In this document: piece by piece, positions 8,724 through 16,870 of the stretch
Position numbering within the stretch: the first letter of the stretch is position 1
How the letters are laid out: each line of letters begins with the position of its first letter
Assembly (NCBI RefSeq): GCF_002087335.1
Contig: NZ_MWVJ01000005.1
Location: 62,001-126,000, forward strand
DNA length: 64,000 bases
Reading direction: 5' to 3'
DNA from: Pseudophaeobacter leonis
GTDB lineage: Bacteria > Pseudomonadota > Alphaproteobacteria > Rhodobacterales > Rhodobacteraceae
Translations under genes and position numbers: made by a program
The notes under the pieces: generated by a model
What the model was told of the DNA's origin: nothing
Seen by the model: only the letters and a program-made list of their open reading frames with translations
Database searches by the model: none

Positions 8724-9722
8724 TTAGAACTTCAGCACAGGGCAGCTGTTGTCCGCATAGTAGGACACAACTTCGATCTCGCCGTCGATGATCTGCTGGC
8801 GGGCCTTATCTACGGCCGCTTTCATCTCATCGCTGACCAGGGCCGCGTTGTTCTCGTCGAGCGCATAGCCAACACCCTCTTCCGCCAGACCCATAGAGAA
8901 GACGCCTGCCTCAATGGATTCGCCTGCGGTCATGGCTTCATAGACGGCAACATCGACGCGCTTCATCATCGAGGTCAGGACTTTGCCCGGGTGCAGGTGG
9001 TTCTGGTTGCTGTCAACGCCGATCGACAGGATGCCTTCGTCAGCGGCGGTTTGCAGAACACCAACACCGGTGCCACCGGCCGCAGCATAGACCACATCGG
9101 CGCCCTGGCTGATCTGTGCTTTGGTCAGCTCAGAGCCTTTGACCGGGTCATTCCAGGCCGCAGGGGTGGTGCCGGTCATGTTGGCAATCACGGTCGCATC
9201 AGGGTTCACCGCTTTGACGCCCTGGGCATAGCCGCAGCCAAAGTGACGGATCAGCGGCACGTCCATACCGCCAACAAAGCCAACAGTGTTGGTTTTCGAG
9301 GCCATCGCCGCCATCATGCCAACCAGATACGAGCCTTCGTGCTCGGCAAAGCCAACCTGACGAATATTTGGTTGATCAAGCCAGGTGACGTCGATCACAA
9401 CAAATTTGGTATCAGGATAGTCGGGGGCAACAGAGCTGAGCGGGTCAGCCATACCAAAACCCATGGTGACGATGGGGTTCGAGCCGGCCTCGGCAAAGCG
9501 GCGCAGGGCCTGCTCACGCTGGGCTTCTGACTGCAGTTCGATCTCGCGGAAGGTGCCGCCAGATTCTTCTGCCCAACGCTGTGCGCCACCAAAGGCGGCT
9601 TCGTTAAAGCTTTTGTCGAATTTGCCACCCAGATCAAAGATCAGCGCAGGCTCGGCCAGGGCGGCACCAGCAGAAAGGGCCAGCGTGGCTGTGGCGCCCA
9701 TCAGGGATTTCATCAGCGTCAT
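8724..9722 (-). CDS. BMP family ABC transporter substrate-binding protein
   Basis: This 332-residue periplasmic binding protein of the basic membrane protein (BmpA/PnrA) family is typically a purine-nucleoside binder. A signal peptide ends at ALA before EPALIFDLGGKFDKSFNEAA, the family's characteristic N-terminal strand with the DKSFN motif. The body has the IDVTWLDQPNIRQVGFAEHEGS and GFVGGMDVPLIRHFGCGYAQG blocks. It is the first gene of the importer operon (binding protein, SnoaL-like, ATPase, permease, permease). The ATG at 9722 or the one three codons later (MKSLMG) could be used. Confidence 0.9.
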   Translation of the reverse strand: MTLMKSLMGATATLALSAGAALAEPALIFDLGGKFDKSFNEAAFGGAQRWAEESGGTFREIELQSEAQREQALRRFAEAGSNPIVTMGFGMADPLSSVAPDYPDTKFVVIDVTWLDQPNIRQVGFAEHEGSYLVGMMAAMASKTNTVGFVGGMDVPLIRHFGCGYAQGVKAVNPDATVIANMTGTTPAAWNDPVKGSELTKAQISQGADVVYAAAGGTGVGVLQTAADEGILSIGVDSNQNHLHPGKVLTSMMKRVDVAVYEAMTAGESIEAGVFSMGLAEEGVGYALDENNAALVSDEMKAAVDKARQQIIDGEIEVVSYYADNSCPVLKF

Positions 9723-9877
9723 TAGGGGTACTCCCGGTTTGTTATTCCCGCAGAGGCCAAAGGAGGTCGGACCAGCCTAGCAAGGATTGTTTTTAAAAGG
9801 TGCGGCAATTTAGCCCTTTGGGCGGGGAGGGGGTCAACTGCTTTTTGACCATATGGTGCGAAATCCGCGCAGGGAGC

Positions 9878-10303
9878 CTAACGTAAGTTCTTTCGCATCA
9901 CGATAGCGTCCACGGATCCGGCATTTTCACGGCTATAGTATCCGGAACGGCGTCCACAAGCCACGAATCCCTCTGCCAAATATAGGTTCTGTGCGGCCGT
10001 ATTGTCGGCGGCGACTTCTAAAAAGGCAGTGTCAGCCCCGCGTGTTTGCGCCAGCTGCTGCCAGGTCTGCATGGTTTTGCGGCCGAGGCCCTGGCGCTGG
10101 TGGGTGGGGGCCGTGGCAATGGTCAGCAGTTCGGCCTCATCGGCGATGACGCGCACCAGCGCAAAGGCACGCGCATCTCCTACGGCAAAGGCCAGGGGAC
10201 TGTCGAGCAGAGAGGCGAATTCATCCTCTGACCAGGGCCGGGACTGCATAAAGGCTGCGGCATGGATCCGCGCCATTGCTTTCGGGGATAAGGTCTCAGC
10301 CAT
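9878..10303 (-). CDS. rimI: Ribosomal-protein-alanine N-acetyltransferase, GNAT family
   Basis: This 141-residue GNAT acetyltransferase carries the acetyl-CoA loop QRQGLGRKTM near residue 85, preceded by the strand AELLTIATAPTH. The later motif is DNTAAQNLYLAEGFVACGRRSGYY, typical of RimI enzymes that acetylate the N-terminus of ribosomal protein S18. The ATG at 10303 overlaps the tsaB end by 8 bp. The tsaB-rimI neighbourhood is widely conserved in bacteria and supports the assignment. Confidence 0.85.
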   Translation of the reverse strand: MAETLSPKAMARIHAAAFMQSRPWSEDEFASLLDSPLAFAVGDARAFALVRVIADEAELLTIATAPTHQRQGLGRKTMQTWQQLAQTRGADTAFLEVAADNTAAQNLYLAEGFVACGRRSGYYSRENAGSVDAIVMRKNLR

Positions 10304-10918
10304 CAATCAATTGCGGTGGCTGATCACGGGCCGGTGCCGCATCTGCGGCGCGCAGATACAGCGGCGCGGGGGAGGCTGTGCAGTGCTGGAAACGCGTGGC
10401 GGTGAGTATGGCAATACGTTGCGCCAAATCTGCGGGAGAGGCCTCAGGCGCAAAGCTCAGCCCGGCGCTGCGGGCGGCGTCGCGGGCTTCAGACTCTGGC
10501 ATCAGACGCGGCGCTTCCCCTGGCAGGGCGGCATAGACCTGCGCCCGAGGGGCAGGCACCGCTGCCAGCGTGCCCGCAGCGTCGCGGGCATCAAAGCCCG
10601 AGATGCCAACGGCCGGAATTCCCAGCCCCAGGGCCAACCCGCGCGCGGCAGAAACCGCGATGCGGATGCCGGTGAAATTGCCCGGACCCACCCCGACCCC
10701 TATGGCGTCCAGATCTGACCAGGTGACGCCTGCCTCCGTCAGGATCTCTTCGAGGAGGGGCATCAAGCGTTCCGCCTGCCCACGCGTCCGTTCCTCAAAG
10801 CGTTCCGCCAGCAGTACATCCCCACGCAACAAAGCAGCCGCGCAATGCGCGGCGGAGGTGTCAAAGCCCAAAACCAGGGGGGCAGAGGCGGGTGGGGCGG
10901 GATGACGGTGTCTGGCAT
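10296..10918 (-). CDS. tsaB: tRNA threonylcarbamoyladenosine biosynthesis protein TsaB
   Basis: TsaB is the dimerisation partner of TsaD in making t6A37 on ANN-decoding tRNAs. The ASKHA-type N-terminus GFDTSAAHCAAALL and the motif GVGVGPGNFTGIRIAVSAARGL are clear. The continuous frame reaches back only to a TTG at 10871, directly before GFDTS. A better start is the ATG at 10918 (MPDTVI). It lies in another frame and would join if one C were restored near 10893, giving a 207-residue protein of normal length. The body itself is intact, so this may be an N-terminal indel error. The gene lies just downstream of the GFA gene and overlaps rimI. Confidence 0.82.
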
Positions 10919-10920
10919 GG

Positions 10921-11364
10921 TCAGATCTTGTTGTTTGGGACGTTCAAAGTGTTGCGGGCCGAGGAGGCAGACCGTTGAAGGTCATCCTCAATATGAAGCC
11001 AGGGAAGTCGCGATGCCGCGTGGCTATGGAGCTGCGGCGGGAGTGCTGCGGCTTGGTCCAGCAGGCCAATAGGCACATATATTTGTCCGGGCAGATAGTC
11101 AAAGCTGGCCGCGAGAGGTGAGCCGCAGTCCGGGCAGTTCCATCGCATGACACCAGGATGGCGTGAAAATCCGCGTCCCAGTTCAGGTGTCACGCTTAGG
11201 TCCTTGGAGGCAAAGGCTGCAAAGGCGCCGACTGGCGCCCCGGTCCAGCGGCGACAGTCGGTGCAGTGGCAATAGGCCACTGTTTTTGGCGCTGCAGCTA
11301 ATCTCAGTTCACATTTGCCACAATAGCAGCGACCAGTGATCGCAAGATTTGCCTCAGACGGCAA
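10921..11364 (-). CDS. GFA family protein (zinc-binding, Gfa-like)
   Basis: This 147-residue protein has the zinc-binding pattern of the GFA family (glutathione-dependent formaldehyde-activating enzyme-like): CYCGKCEL near residue 13, CHCTDCRRWTG near 32 and NCPDCGSPL near 76. Formaldehyde adduct formation has been shown for only a few family members, so I call the family and not the reaction. Its start overlaps the end of nfuA by 11 bp. Together with tsaB and rimI it probably forms one transcript. Confidence 0.85.
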   Translation of the reverse strand: MPSEANLAITGRCYCGKCELRLAAAPKTVAYCHCTDCRRWTGAPVGAFAAFASKDLSVTPELGRGFSRHPGVMRWNCPDCGSPLAASFDYLPGQIYVPIGLLDQAAALPPQLHSHAASRLPWLHIEDDLQRSASSARNTLNVPNNKI

Positions 11365-11917
11365 CTGGACGGACTTCGGTCACTTCCGGGATGTAATGGC
11401 GCAGCAGATTTTCGATGCCCATCTTCAGCGTCAAAGTGGACGAGGGGCAGCCGGCACAGGCCCCCTGCATATGCAGGTAGACCACACCGCGATCAAATCC
11501 GTGAAACGTAATGTCGCCACCATCCTGAGCCACGGCCGGGCGCACACGGCTGTCCAGCAGATCCTTGATCTGGTCGACGATTTCAGAGTTTTCTCCACTG
11601 TGCTCTGCGTGGCCAGAGGACTGCTCTCCACCAGCGTCAACAATGGGTTGACCAGACTGGTAATGCTCCATGATGGCGCCAAGGATCGCAGGTTTGATAT
11701 GGTCCCACTCGATCTCGTCCGACTTGGTCACGGTGACGAAGTCATTGCCAAAGAAGACGCCATTGACGCCTGAGACTGCAAAAATCCGTGTTGCCAGCGG
11801 TGATGTCCCTGCGGTCTCAGAGCTGGGGAAATCAGCGGTGCCAGCGTCCAGAACGGTCTGGCCCGGCAGGAATTTCAGCGTCGCCGGGTTGGGCGTGGAT
11901 TCGGTCTGAATAAACAT
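11354..11917 (-). CDS. nfuA: NifU family Fe-S cluster carrier protein NfuA
   Basis: This 187-residue iron-sulfur carrier has two domains. The N-terminal Nfu domain starts MFIQTESTPNPATLKFLPG and contains GVFFGNDFVTVTK. The C-terminal NifU-like domain has the cluster-binding pair GACAGCPSS near residue 154 within HMQGACAGCPSSTLTLK. An acidic, histidine-containing linker (residues about 98-112) joins them. It accepts Fe-S clusters and passes them to apo-targets. The first gene of the nfuA-GFA-tsaB-rimI series, it starts at a plain ATG. Confidence 0.93.
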   Translation of the reverse strand: MFIQTESTPNPATLKFLPGQTVLDAGTADFPSSETAGTSPLATRIFAVSGVNGVFFGNDFVTVTKSDEIEWDHIKPAILGAIMEHYQSGQPIVDAGGEQSSGHAEHSGENSEIVDQIKDLLDSRVRPAVAQDGGDITFHGFDRGVVYLHMQGACAGCPSSTLTLKMGIENLLRHYIPEVTEVRPVAV

Positions 11918-12030
11918 CTCGGGCCTCCAAATTGCGTCTATGGGATATGCGCTTCAGGGCGCATCAAGTCAAGGTTTAGAATTATTCTAAATTCATCAGG
12001 GCCGCGCTGCAACCCCATTTTTTGGCTCTT

Positions 12031-12105
12031 GAACACTGGACTGTTGAACACTGGCCCCTTGAACACTGGCGCCTTTAGCACTGGCCCCTTGGACACTGGG
12101 CTGTG
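12031..12105. repeat. Tandem array, five degenerate 15-bp units
   Basis: Five 15-bp units with consensus GAACACTGGCCCCTT stand head to tail and end three bases from the stop codon of the universal stress protein gene, that is, immediately downstream of it on the minus strand. The units share the ACTGG core with the arrays at 273-344 and 29157-29204. Confidence 0.85.
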
Positions 12106-12108
12106 GGG

Positions 12109-12564
12109 CTAGGTGATGGCATCCAGCCGTTCCTTTGACAGATCGCCTGGAACAATTGTGATGGGGACGGGAAGGCTGCCTGACGATTTGCTCAGCTGTG
12201 TCACCAGCGGACCCGGGCCCTTGCGATCATTGCCCGCTCCCAGAACCAGGACACCGATTTCGGTATCTGCCTCAATCTGTGCCATGATCTCAGGCACCGC
12301 ATCGCCCTCACGTATGACCAACTCCGGGTCCACACCCTGACGGTCGCGCATCCATTTGGCAAAGACTTCAAAATGGGCATGGATGCGTTCACGGGCTTCC
12401 TCACGCATCACCTCGCCGACACCAATCCAGTGATTGAAATCATCCGGTGGAATGACCGAAAGGATGGCGACCCCGCCTCCGGTTTTGGCTGCGCGCATGG
12501 CAGCAAAACGCATGGCGTTCAAACATTCACGGCTGTCATCCAGTACAACAAGGAATTTGCGCAT
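12109..12564 (-). CDS. Universal stress protein (UspA family)
   Basis: This 151-residue UspA-domain protein begins with MRKFLVVLDDSRECLNAMRFA, a typical first strand with the nucleotide-contacting aspartate. It ends with GAGNDRKGPGPL followed by SGSLPVPITIVPG, which corresponds to the ATP-binding glycine-rich motif. I use the ATG at 12564, preceded by AGAGG. A longer reading from 12603 adds unrelated residues. It stands alone between nfuA and the aminotransferase, with a tandem array directly after its stop. Confidence 0.88.
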   Translation of the reverse strand: MRKFLVVLDDSRECLNAMRFAAMRAAKTGGGVAILSVIPPDDFNHWIGVGEVMREEARERIHAHFEVFAKWMRDRQGVDPELVIREGDAVPEIMAQIEADTEIGVLVLGAGNDRKGPGPLVTQLSKSSGSLPVPITIVPGDLSKERLDAIT

Positions 12565-12721
12565 TTCAGGCCTCTGGTTGCTCCGACAGGGATCATGACG
12601 CAATAGCGCGCGCGCAACAATAGCTTTGACGCAGAAGCCTGTTTTCGCCTGTGACGCGTTTCGCGCGAAAGAGAGAGGCGGAGCGCTCCCGCCTGTTCCT
12701 GGGGATCAAGGATCCCCATTA

Positions 12722-12753
12722 TAGTTGGGCCCGTGACTAGTTGGACCCGTGAC
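12722..12753. repeat. Two direct 16-bp repeats
   Basis: TAGTTGGGCCCGTGAC and TAGTTGGACCCGTGAC follow each other directly, with a shorter third partial copy behind. They lie in the 383-bp gap between the universal stress protein start and the aminotransferase stop. That gap also holds a structured repeat at 12827-12907 and no gene. Confidence 0.7.
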
Positions 12754-12826
12754 AGTTGAGACTGGCGCCGCAGGCGCGGCGCAGGACGCTCATCAAAGCA
12801 CGGTGGCCTCTCTTGTGGTCGCAACC

Positions 12827-12907
12827 GCGCCGTGCCGCTTGGCACGGCGCTATGCCCAACGGGCGATGCGCCGCCTTCTTCAGGCGGCGAGGGCGACGGG
12901 CGGGAGC
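12827..12907 (+). repeat. Dispersed two-hairpin repeat, copy A
   Basis: Hairpin 1 is a perfect 10-bp stem (GCGCCGTGCC paired with GGCACGGCGC, loop GCTT). It is followed by TATGCCCAACGGG, then hairpin 2 (CGCCGCC paired with GGCGGCG), then CGACGGGCGGGAGC. The same order of elements recurs at 14230, 29262, 59535 and 59767 with different stem sequences. No open frame fits it. Confidence 0.75.
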
Positions 12908-12947
12908 AGATGGGAGTTTATCTCATCCGTCTCGTGGGATGTTAATG

Positions 12948-13811
12948 TTAGCTGCGGCTCGCGGCCCAGTCCCAATATAGATCACGCACGCGTTTTGCCA
13001 TCGGGCCGCTCTGGTAGGTGCACTCATCAAAGGCGGTGACAGGGGTTACTTTGCTCATGTTGCCGGACATAAAGATTTCGTCGGCCGCCTCAAAATCCTG
13101 ATAGCCCAACACGGTTTCATGCACTTTGACCCCATCGGCACGCAGGTTCGCGATGTGGCGCGCCCGGGTAATACCTGCGAGAAAGGTGCCGTTTGGCACC
13201 GGGGTAAAGACCTCACCGTCACGCACCATGAATATGTTGGCAGTCGCCGTTTCTGCGACATTGCCCATGGCATCCAGCACCAGTGCATTGGTGAATCCTT
13301 TGGCGCGAGCCTCTCGCAGCATCCGGGCATTGTTTGGGTAAAGACAGCCTGCCTTGGCGTTGACCACGGCACTTTCCAGGATTGGTCGCCGGAAGCGGGT
13401 TCGGTTCAGGCTGGCGCTGGAGGCAGCAGGTGCCATAGGGATTTCCTCCAGGCAAAGCGCAAACTCGGTGCTTTCCGGAGACGGCGCAATCACCGTGTCA
13501 TCGCCGTTGGTGGCCCAGTACATTGGACGAATGTACACGGCCGCCCCCGCATCAAAGCTCTTCAGACCTTCCAGCGCGATCTCCACCATATCGCTTGGCT
13601 GCACGGTGGGAACCATCATCAAAGCCTCGGCAGAGGCATTGGTGCGGGCGCAATGCAGGTCCAGATCTGGCGTCATCCCATCAAACAGTCGTGCGCCATC
13701 AAACACGGATGAGCCCAGCCACATTGCGTGGTCCGCCGCTTTCATCACCGCCAGATCGCCGTCATGCCAGCTGCCTTGAAAATAGGTGCGGATGTTTTTG
13801 CCTACGGCCAT
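12948..13811 (-). CDS. Branched-chain amino acid aminotransferase (class IV)
   Basis: This 287-residue PLP enzyme of fold type IV transaminates leucine, isoleucine or valine with 2-oxoglutarate. The start MAVGKNIRTYFQGSWHDGDL and the following DHAMWLGSSVFDGARLFDG are typical of the short alphaproteobacterial BCAT-like group. The PLP lysine should lie in VVNAKAGCLYPNN, and the phosphate-binding part in VAETATANIFMVRDGEVFTP. I chose the ATG at 13811; a longer frame back to 13913 gives an atypical leader. Related D-amino-acid or aminodeoxychorismate enzymes share the fold, so the substrate is inferred. Confidence 0.8.
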   Translation of the reverse strand: MAVGKNIRTYFQGSWHDGDLAVMKAADHAMWLGSSVFDGARLFDGMTPDLDLHCARTNASAEALMMVPTVQPSDMVEIALEGLKSFDAGAAVYIRPMYWATNGDDTVIAPSPESTEFALCLEEIPMAPAASSASLNRTRFRRPILESAVVNAKAGCLYPNNARMLREARAKGFTNALVLDAMGNVAETATANIFMVRDGEVFTPVPNGTFLAGITRARHIANLRADGVKVHETVLGYQDFEAADEIFMSGNMSKVTPVTAFDECTYQSGPMAKRVRDLYWDWAASRS

Positions 13812-13886
13812 GGTCTTTGCCCTCCTGGTCAGATCTGAGGAGAAACTAGGAGAGAAAAGGTCATAGGGCCAGACCTTTTTGCCCTT

Positions 13887-13922
13887 GGCACCTGCCTGGT
13901 TTGACATGGGCACCTGCCTGGT
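13887..13922. repeat. Direct repeat of about 15 bp in a geneless stretch
   Basis: GGCACCTGCCTGGTT occurs twice with starts about 22 bp apart, and CACCTGG recurs once more downstream. It lies in the 567-bp stretch 13812-14378 between the aminotransferase start and the end of the paa operon. Besides this repeat and the structured repeat at 14230-14314 I see no gene there, and small open frames in it look random. Confidence 0.6.
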
Positions 13923-14229
13923 TGAGTGCCAAAGATGCCTTGGTCAGGTGAGCCACCTGGCAAGCAAGCTGCGAAACCTATTGGGGTGTGCGGCCAAGGA
14001 AAAGAGAAGGGAAAGAGACCTGTCAGGCTCTGCTCATTCTTCCCTTGCGGATGTCATGGATGGGCTCTTTCGTCTCTTGCTATTGCGTCTCATCTTTTGG
14101 TTTATTGAAAGGCATCTGTAATTCAAACGTGCTGAATGCGGCAGAGACACAGCACGCAGATTCCCCCGTCTTTAGGCCGGGACTACACCCCTGCAGCGCA
14201 GAAGGCTGGACTGGCTATATGGTGCCGCC

Positions 14230-14314
14230 GCGCGCGCCGTCAGGCGCGCGCTGGGCCCAACAGGGGCGGTGCATCTTTGATGCGCCTTGTCCCCTGGCGG
14301 GAGGATTTGGGAGG
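14230..14314 (+). repeat. Dispersed two-hairpin repeat, copy B
   Basis: Hairpin 1 is a 9-bp perfect stem (GCGCGCGCC paired with GGCGCGCGC, loop GTCA). The join TGGGCCCAACAGGGG follows, then hairpin 2 (GGTGCATC paired with GATGCGCC, one G-T pair), then CCCTGGCGGGAGG. It has the same layout as the copies at 12827 and 59767 but a more diverged tail. Confidence 0.65.
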
Positions 14315-14378
14315 TGGTCTGCAGGCCTTCTGCTGGCTCCAACAGCTGGCTCGCTGACGGGCCAGTCTACTGACTGGT

Positions 14379-15140
14379 CTACTTGCCGGGCTTCAGGCCT
14401 AGCTTGGCCAGCGTCGCACCGGCTTCGGCCTGCCAGCGGGTGTTCAACTCGCGATTGGGCGTGCGGCGCAGGCCCAGAGATTTCAGCCCGTCGAAGTTAT
14501 CCGAATCCTCGGTGCCAAAACTCACAGAAACCCGCGGCCACCAATAGTTGACCAAGGGTTGCAGATCGCCCGTGCCACTGTCCTCAATCAACCGCTCCAG
14601 CCCCTCTTCGGCCAGTTCCGCATGGCGGGCCTCGATCGGGGCTATGGCGCGAAAGGCTTCGGCCAGGGGCTGATAGGAAATCAGGGAGAACTCGGCCAGT
14701 TGCACCGCCACGGCGCGACCCATCAACAGGTTCATCACCACAGCATCGGCCCAGCCCTGCAGCGGGTAGTTGAATACCGCCAGCCGCATGTCGTGGCCCG
14801 TACGGCTCTGGCCGATGTCGGCATCGCGCTCCAGCCGCGCTGTCCAGGGGTGATGGTCGGCGTAGCGCTCGGTGTCGGCGCCAAACTCACCCATGATCCT
14901 GAGCACACGATCGGCGTTGTCGCTTTTCTCCAGCACGATCTTGGCGGCAGCGATACGGGCCTTGATGCCGGGGCCTGCATTGATGATATCGGCAAAGCCA
15001 GCCGCACCGGCCAACTCGCTGTCAACAAAGGTCGCCATCAGTTTCAGCAAGGCAGCGCGATAGCGCGGTGGCACATTGGCCGGATTGCTCAGCATGCCGC
15101 CCTGGGCAAGATAGCTTTCGATGCTCATGTCCTCGGCCAT
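14379..15140 (-). CDS. Phenylacetic acid catabolic family protein (extra PaaA/PaaC-type ferritin-like protein)
   Basis: This 253-residue helical protein resembles the PaaA/PaaC family (PF05138 type), with a ferritin-like four-helix bundle. Segments such as LMATFVDSELAGAAGFADII, GEFGADTERYADHHPW and FRAIAPIEARHAELAEEGLERL show the family's helix pattern with Glu and His positions that could hold metal, although I cannot align the diiron ligands with certainty. It is distinct from the operon's own PaaA and PaaC. As the last gene of the paa operon, 24 bp after paaE, it may be an accessory or alternative subunit; the role is unknown. Confidence 0.7.
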   Translation of the reverse strand: MAEDMSIESYLAQGGMLSNPANVPPRYRAALLKLMATFVDSELAGAAGFADIINAGPGIKARIAAAKIVLEKSDNADRVLRIMGEFGADTERYADHHPWTARLERDADIGQSRTGHDMRLAVFNYPLQGWADAVVMNLLMGRAVAVQLAEFSLISYQPLAEAFRAIAPIEARHAELAEEGLERLIEDSGTGDLQPLVNYWWPRVSVSFGTEDSDNFDGLKSLGLRRTPNRELNTRWQAEAGATLAKLGLKPGK

Positions 15141-15164
15141 GGAATGTCCTTCCTCTAAAACGCG

Positions 15165-16238
15165 TTACTGATCGTAGTCGACAACGACCCTGTCGGTGAC
15201 AGGAAAGGCCTGACAGGAGAGCACATAGCCCTTTTCGACCTCGTAATCCTCCAGTGCATGGTTGGCGACCATCTCGACTTCACCCTCAATCACCCTGCAG
15301 CGACAGGTCGAGCAAACCCCGGCCTTGCAGGCATAGGGCGCATCCATGGCGTTCTCCAGTGCGGCGTCGAGGATGGAGATGTCTTTGCCCATCTCGATGG
15401 TCTGGGTCGCGCCATCCAGGGTGATCGCGGCCGTCGCCTGATTGCCGCCACTGGCAGTATCTGCGGTGCTCTCCTTGCGTTTGGCGCGACCGGGCTGCGC
15501 CGAGGCAAACAGGTCGAACTTGATCTGTGGATCCGCAAGGCCCGCTGTGCGCAGGGCGGCAGCTATGCCCAGCATCATGGGTTCAGGGCCGCAGATAAAG
15601 GCGGTATCAACGGATTTGATGTCGATCCAGTGCTCAAACAGCTGCGCACATTTTTCTTCCGTCACCAGCCCGGTAAAGAGGTCGATTTCCTGCGCGTCTG
15701 ATTCCAGAATATGGATGACGTTGAAGCGCCCCATATAGGTGTTCTTCAGATCCTCCAGCTCCTCACGGAACATAATCGTGTTCACACCCCGGTTGGCATA
15801 GACCAGCGAGAAAGAGGCGTTTGGCTCGGCCGCCAGAGTGGTCTTGAGGATCGAGAGCACCGGCGTGACGCCGGAGCCGCCGGCAAACCCGAGATAGGTT
15901 TTTGTGCTTGTTGCATCCAGTGGCGTGAAAAAGCTGCCCATGGGGGGCATTGCCTGCAGGGTGTCGCCCACGTGCAGCTCGGTATTGGCCCAGGTGGAAA
16001 AGGCGCCGCCCTCGACCCGTTTGATGCCGACCTGCAGGATGCCATCCTGCTTGCCAGCGCAGATCGAATAGCTGCGGCGCAGCTCTTCGCCATCAAAGTC
16101 GCGGCGAAACGTCAGATACTGGCCCTGGGTAAAATCAAACTCCGCCGCTGCGCCATTCACAGGCTTCAGGGAGACCACAACCGCATCGCGGATGGTCTTG
16201 CGGACTTCGGTAACTTCGAGATCGTGGAAGCGCGCCAT
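15165..16238 (-). CDS. paaE: 1,2-phenylacetyl-CoA epoxidase, reductase subunit PaaE
   Basis: This is the NAD(P)H-dependent reductase that feeds electrons to the PaaA diiron site, 357 residues. The N-terminal FAD domain has RRSYSICAGKQDG. The nucleotide domain has GFAGGSGVTPVLSILKT and ICGPEPMMLG. The C-terminal plant-type 2Fe-2S domain has YACKAGVCSTCRCRV and a distant VLSCQAFP cysteine. The ATG at 16238 (MARFHDLEV) follows a GGAGA ribosome site, and a longer frame to 16325 runs into paaD. It is co-transcribed after paaD with a 10-bp gap. Confidence 0.92.
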   Translation of the reverse strand: MARFHDLEVTEVRKTIRDAVVVSLKPVNGAAAEFDFTQGQYLTFRRDFDGEELRRSYSICAGKQDGILQVGIKRVEGGAFSTWANTELHVGDTLQAMPPMGSFFTPLDATSTKTYLGFAGGSGVTPVLSILKTTLAAEPNASFSLVYANRGVNTIMFREELEDLKNTYMGRFNVIHILESDAQEIDLFTGLVTEEKCAQLFEHWIDIKSVDTAFICGPEPMMLGIAAALRTAGLADPQIKFDLFASAQPGRAKRKESTADTASGGNQATAAITLDGATQTIEMGKDISILDAALENAMDAPYACKAGVCSTCRCRVIEGEVEMVANHALEDYEVEKGYVLSCQAFPVTDRVVVDYDQ

Positions 16239-16248
16239 GCAGGTCTCC

Positions 16249-16722
16249 TCAGATGCACTTGAAATAGTCAAAGGGTTCAAGACAGTCCTGGCAACGCCAG
16301 TGTGCCTTACAGGGGGTGGAGCCAAACTGGCTCACACGGGTCACATTCTTGCTTTGGCAATTGGGGCAGCGCTCGGGGCCGCCTGCGGCCTGCGGCGGCG
16401 CGATGCCATAGTCTTCCAGCTTGGCGCGGCCCTTCTCGGACATCCAGTCGGTGGTCCAGGGCGGCGAGATCTGCGTCTTGAGCTGGATCTTGTCCAGGCC
16501 GTGGTCGCGCAGCGCGGTCTCGATATCGAGATTGATGATCGCCGTGGCAGGACAGCCGGAATAGGTGGGGGTAACAGCCACCTCTAAGGTGTCACCCTGC
16601 CATTGCACGCCACGAATAATACCAAGATCCACCAGGCTGATGACCGGAATTTCCGGGTCCGGCACGGCGTCGAGCCACTCCCAGATCTGGTCTACACTTG
16701 GTTTTTCGATGACTTTCTTCAT
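16249..16722 (-). CDS. paaD: 1,2-phenylacetyl-CoA epoxidase subunit PaaD
   Basis: This 157-residue PaaD protein is needed to mature the epoxidase, probably in Fe-S assembly. The N-terminal MIP18/DUF59-like domain has DPEIPVISLVDLG and VTPTYSGCPATAIINLDIE. The C-terminus carries zinc-ribbon-like cysteines (CPNCQSKN, then CKAHWRCQDCLEPFDYFKC). Start MKKVIEKPSVDQIW at 16722. A 148-bp spacer containing strong hairpins separates it from paaC, which is unusual because the other paa genes are tightly packed. Confidence 0.92.
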   Translation of the reverse strand: MKKVIEKPSVDQIWEWLDAVPDPEIPVISLVDLGIIRGVQWQGDTLEVAVTPTYSGCPATAIINLDIETALRDHGLDKIQLKTQISPPWTTDWMSEKGRAKLEDYGIAPPQAAGGPERCPNCQSKNVTRVSQFGSTPCKAHWRCQDCLEPFDYFKCI

Positions 16723-16762
16723 GCGATCCGTCCTTGGATATGCAGCACCCAACCGAAAGGTC

Positions 16763-16852
16763 GGGCAGCGGCCGTCCGCCCCTGTCGAACCGGAGGTTTG
16801 CCTCCGGCAAAACGGCGGGCGCTTTGCTTCCGCCCGCGGACAGGAGCTGCCC
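16763..16852. repeat. Cruciform-like structured element inside the paa operon
   Basis: Outer arms GGGCAGC and GCTGCCC enclose two perfect hairpins: CCGGAGG-TTTG-CCTCCGG, and GCGGGCG paired with CGCCCGC. CTGTCC-type bases near 16782 can also pair with GGACAG near 16838. It lies between paaC and paaD on the transcribed path. It could act as an mRNA processing or attenuation site, or be a mobile palindromic unit. It differs in layout from the two-hairpin repeat family. Confidence 0.6.
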
Positions 16853-16870
16853 TATGCCTTCACTTTCGAT

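Noticed and set aside
13879-14121. 80-codon forward frame in the aminotransferase-paa gap
   Set aside because: No ribosome site, no family resemblance, and it starts within the direct repeat; judged random.
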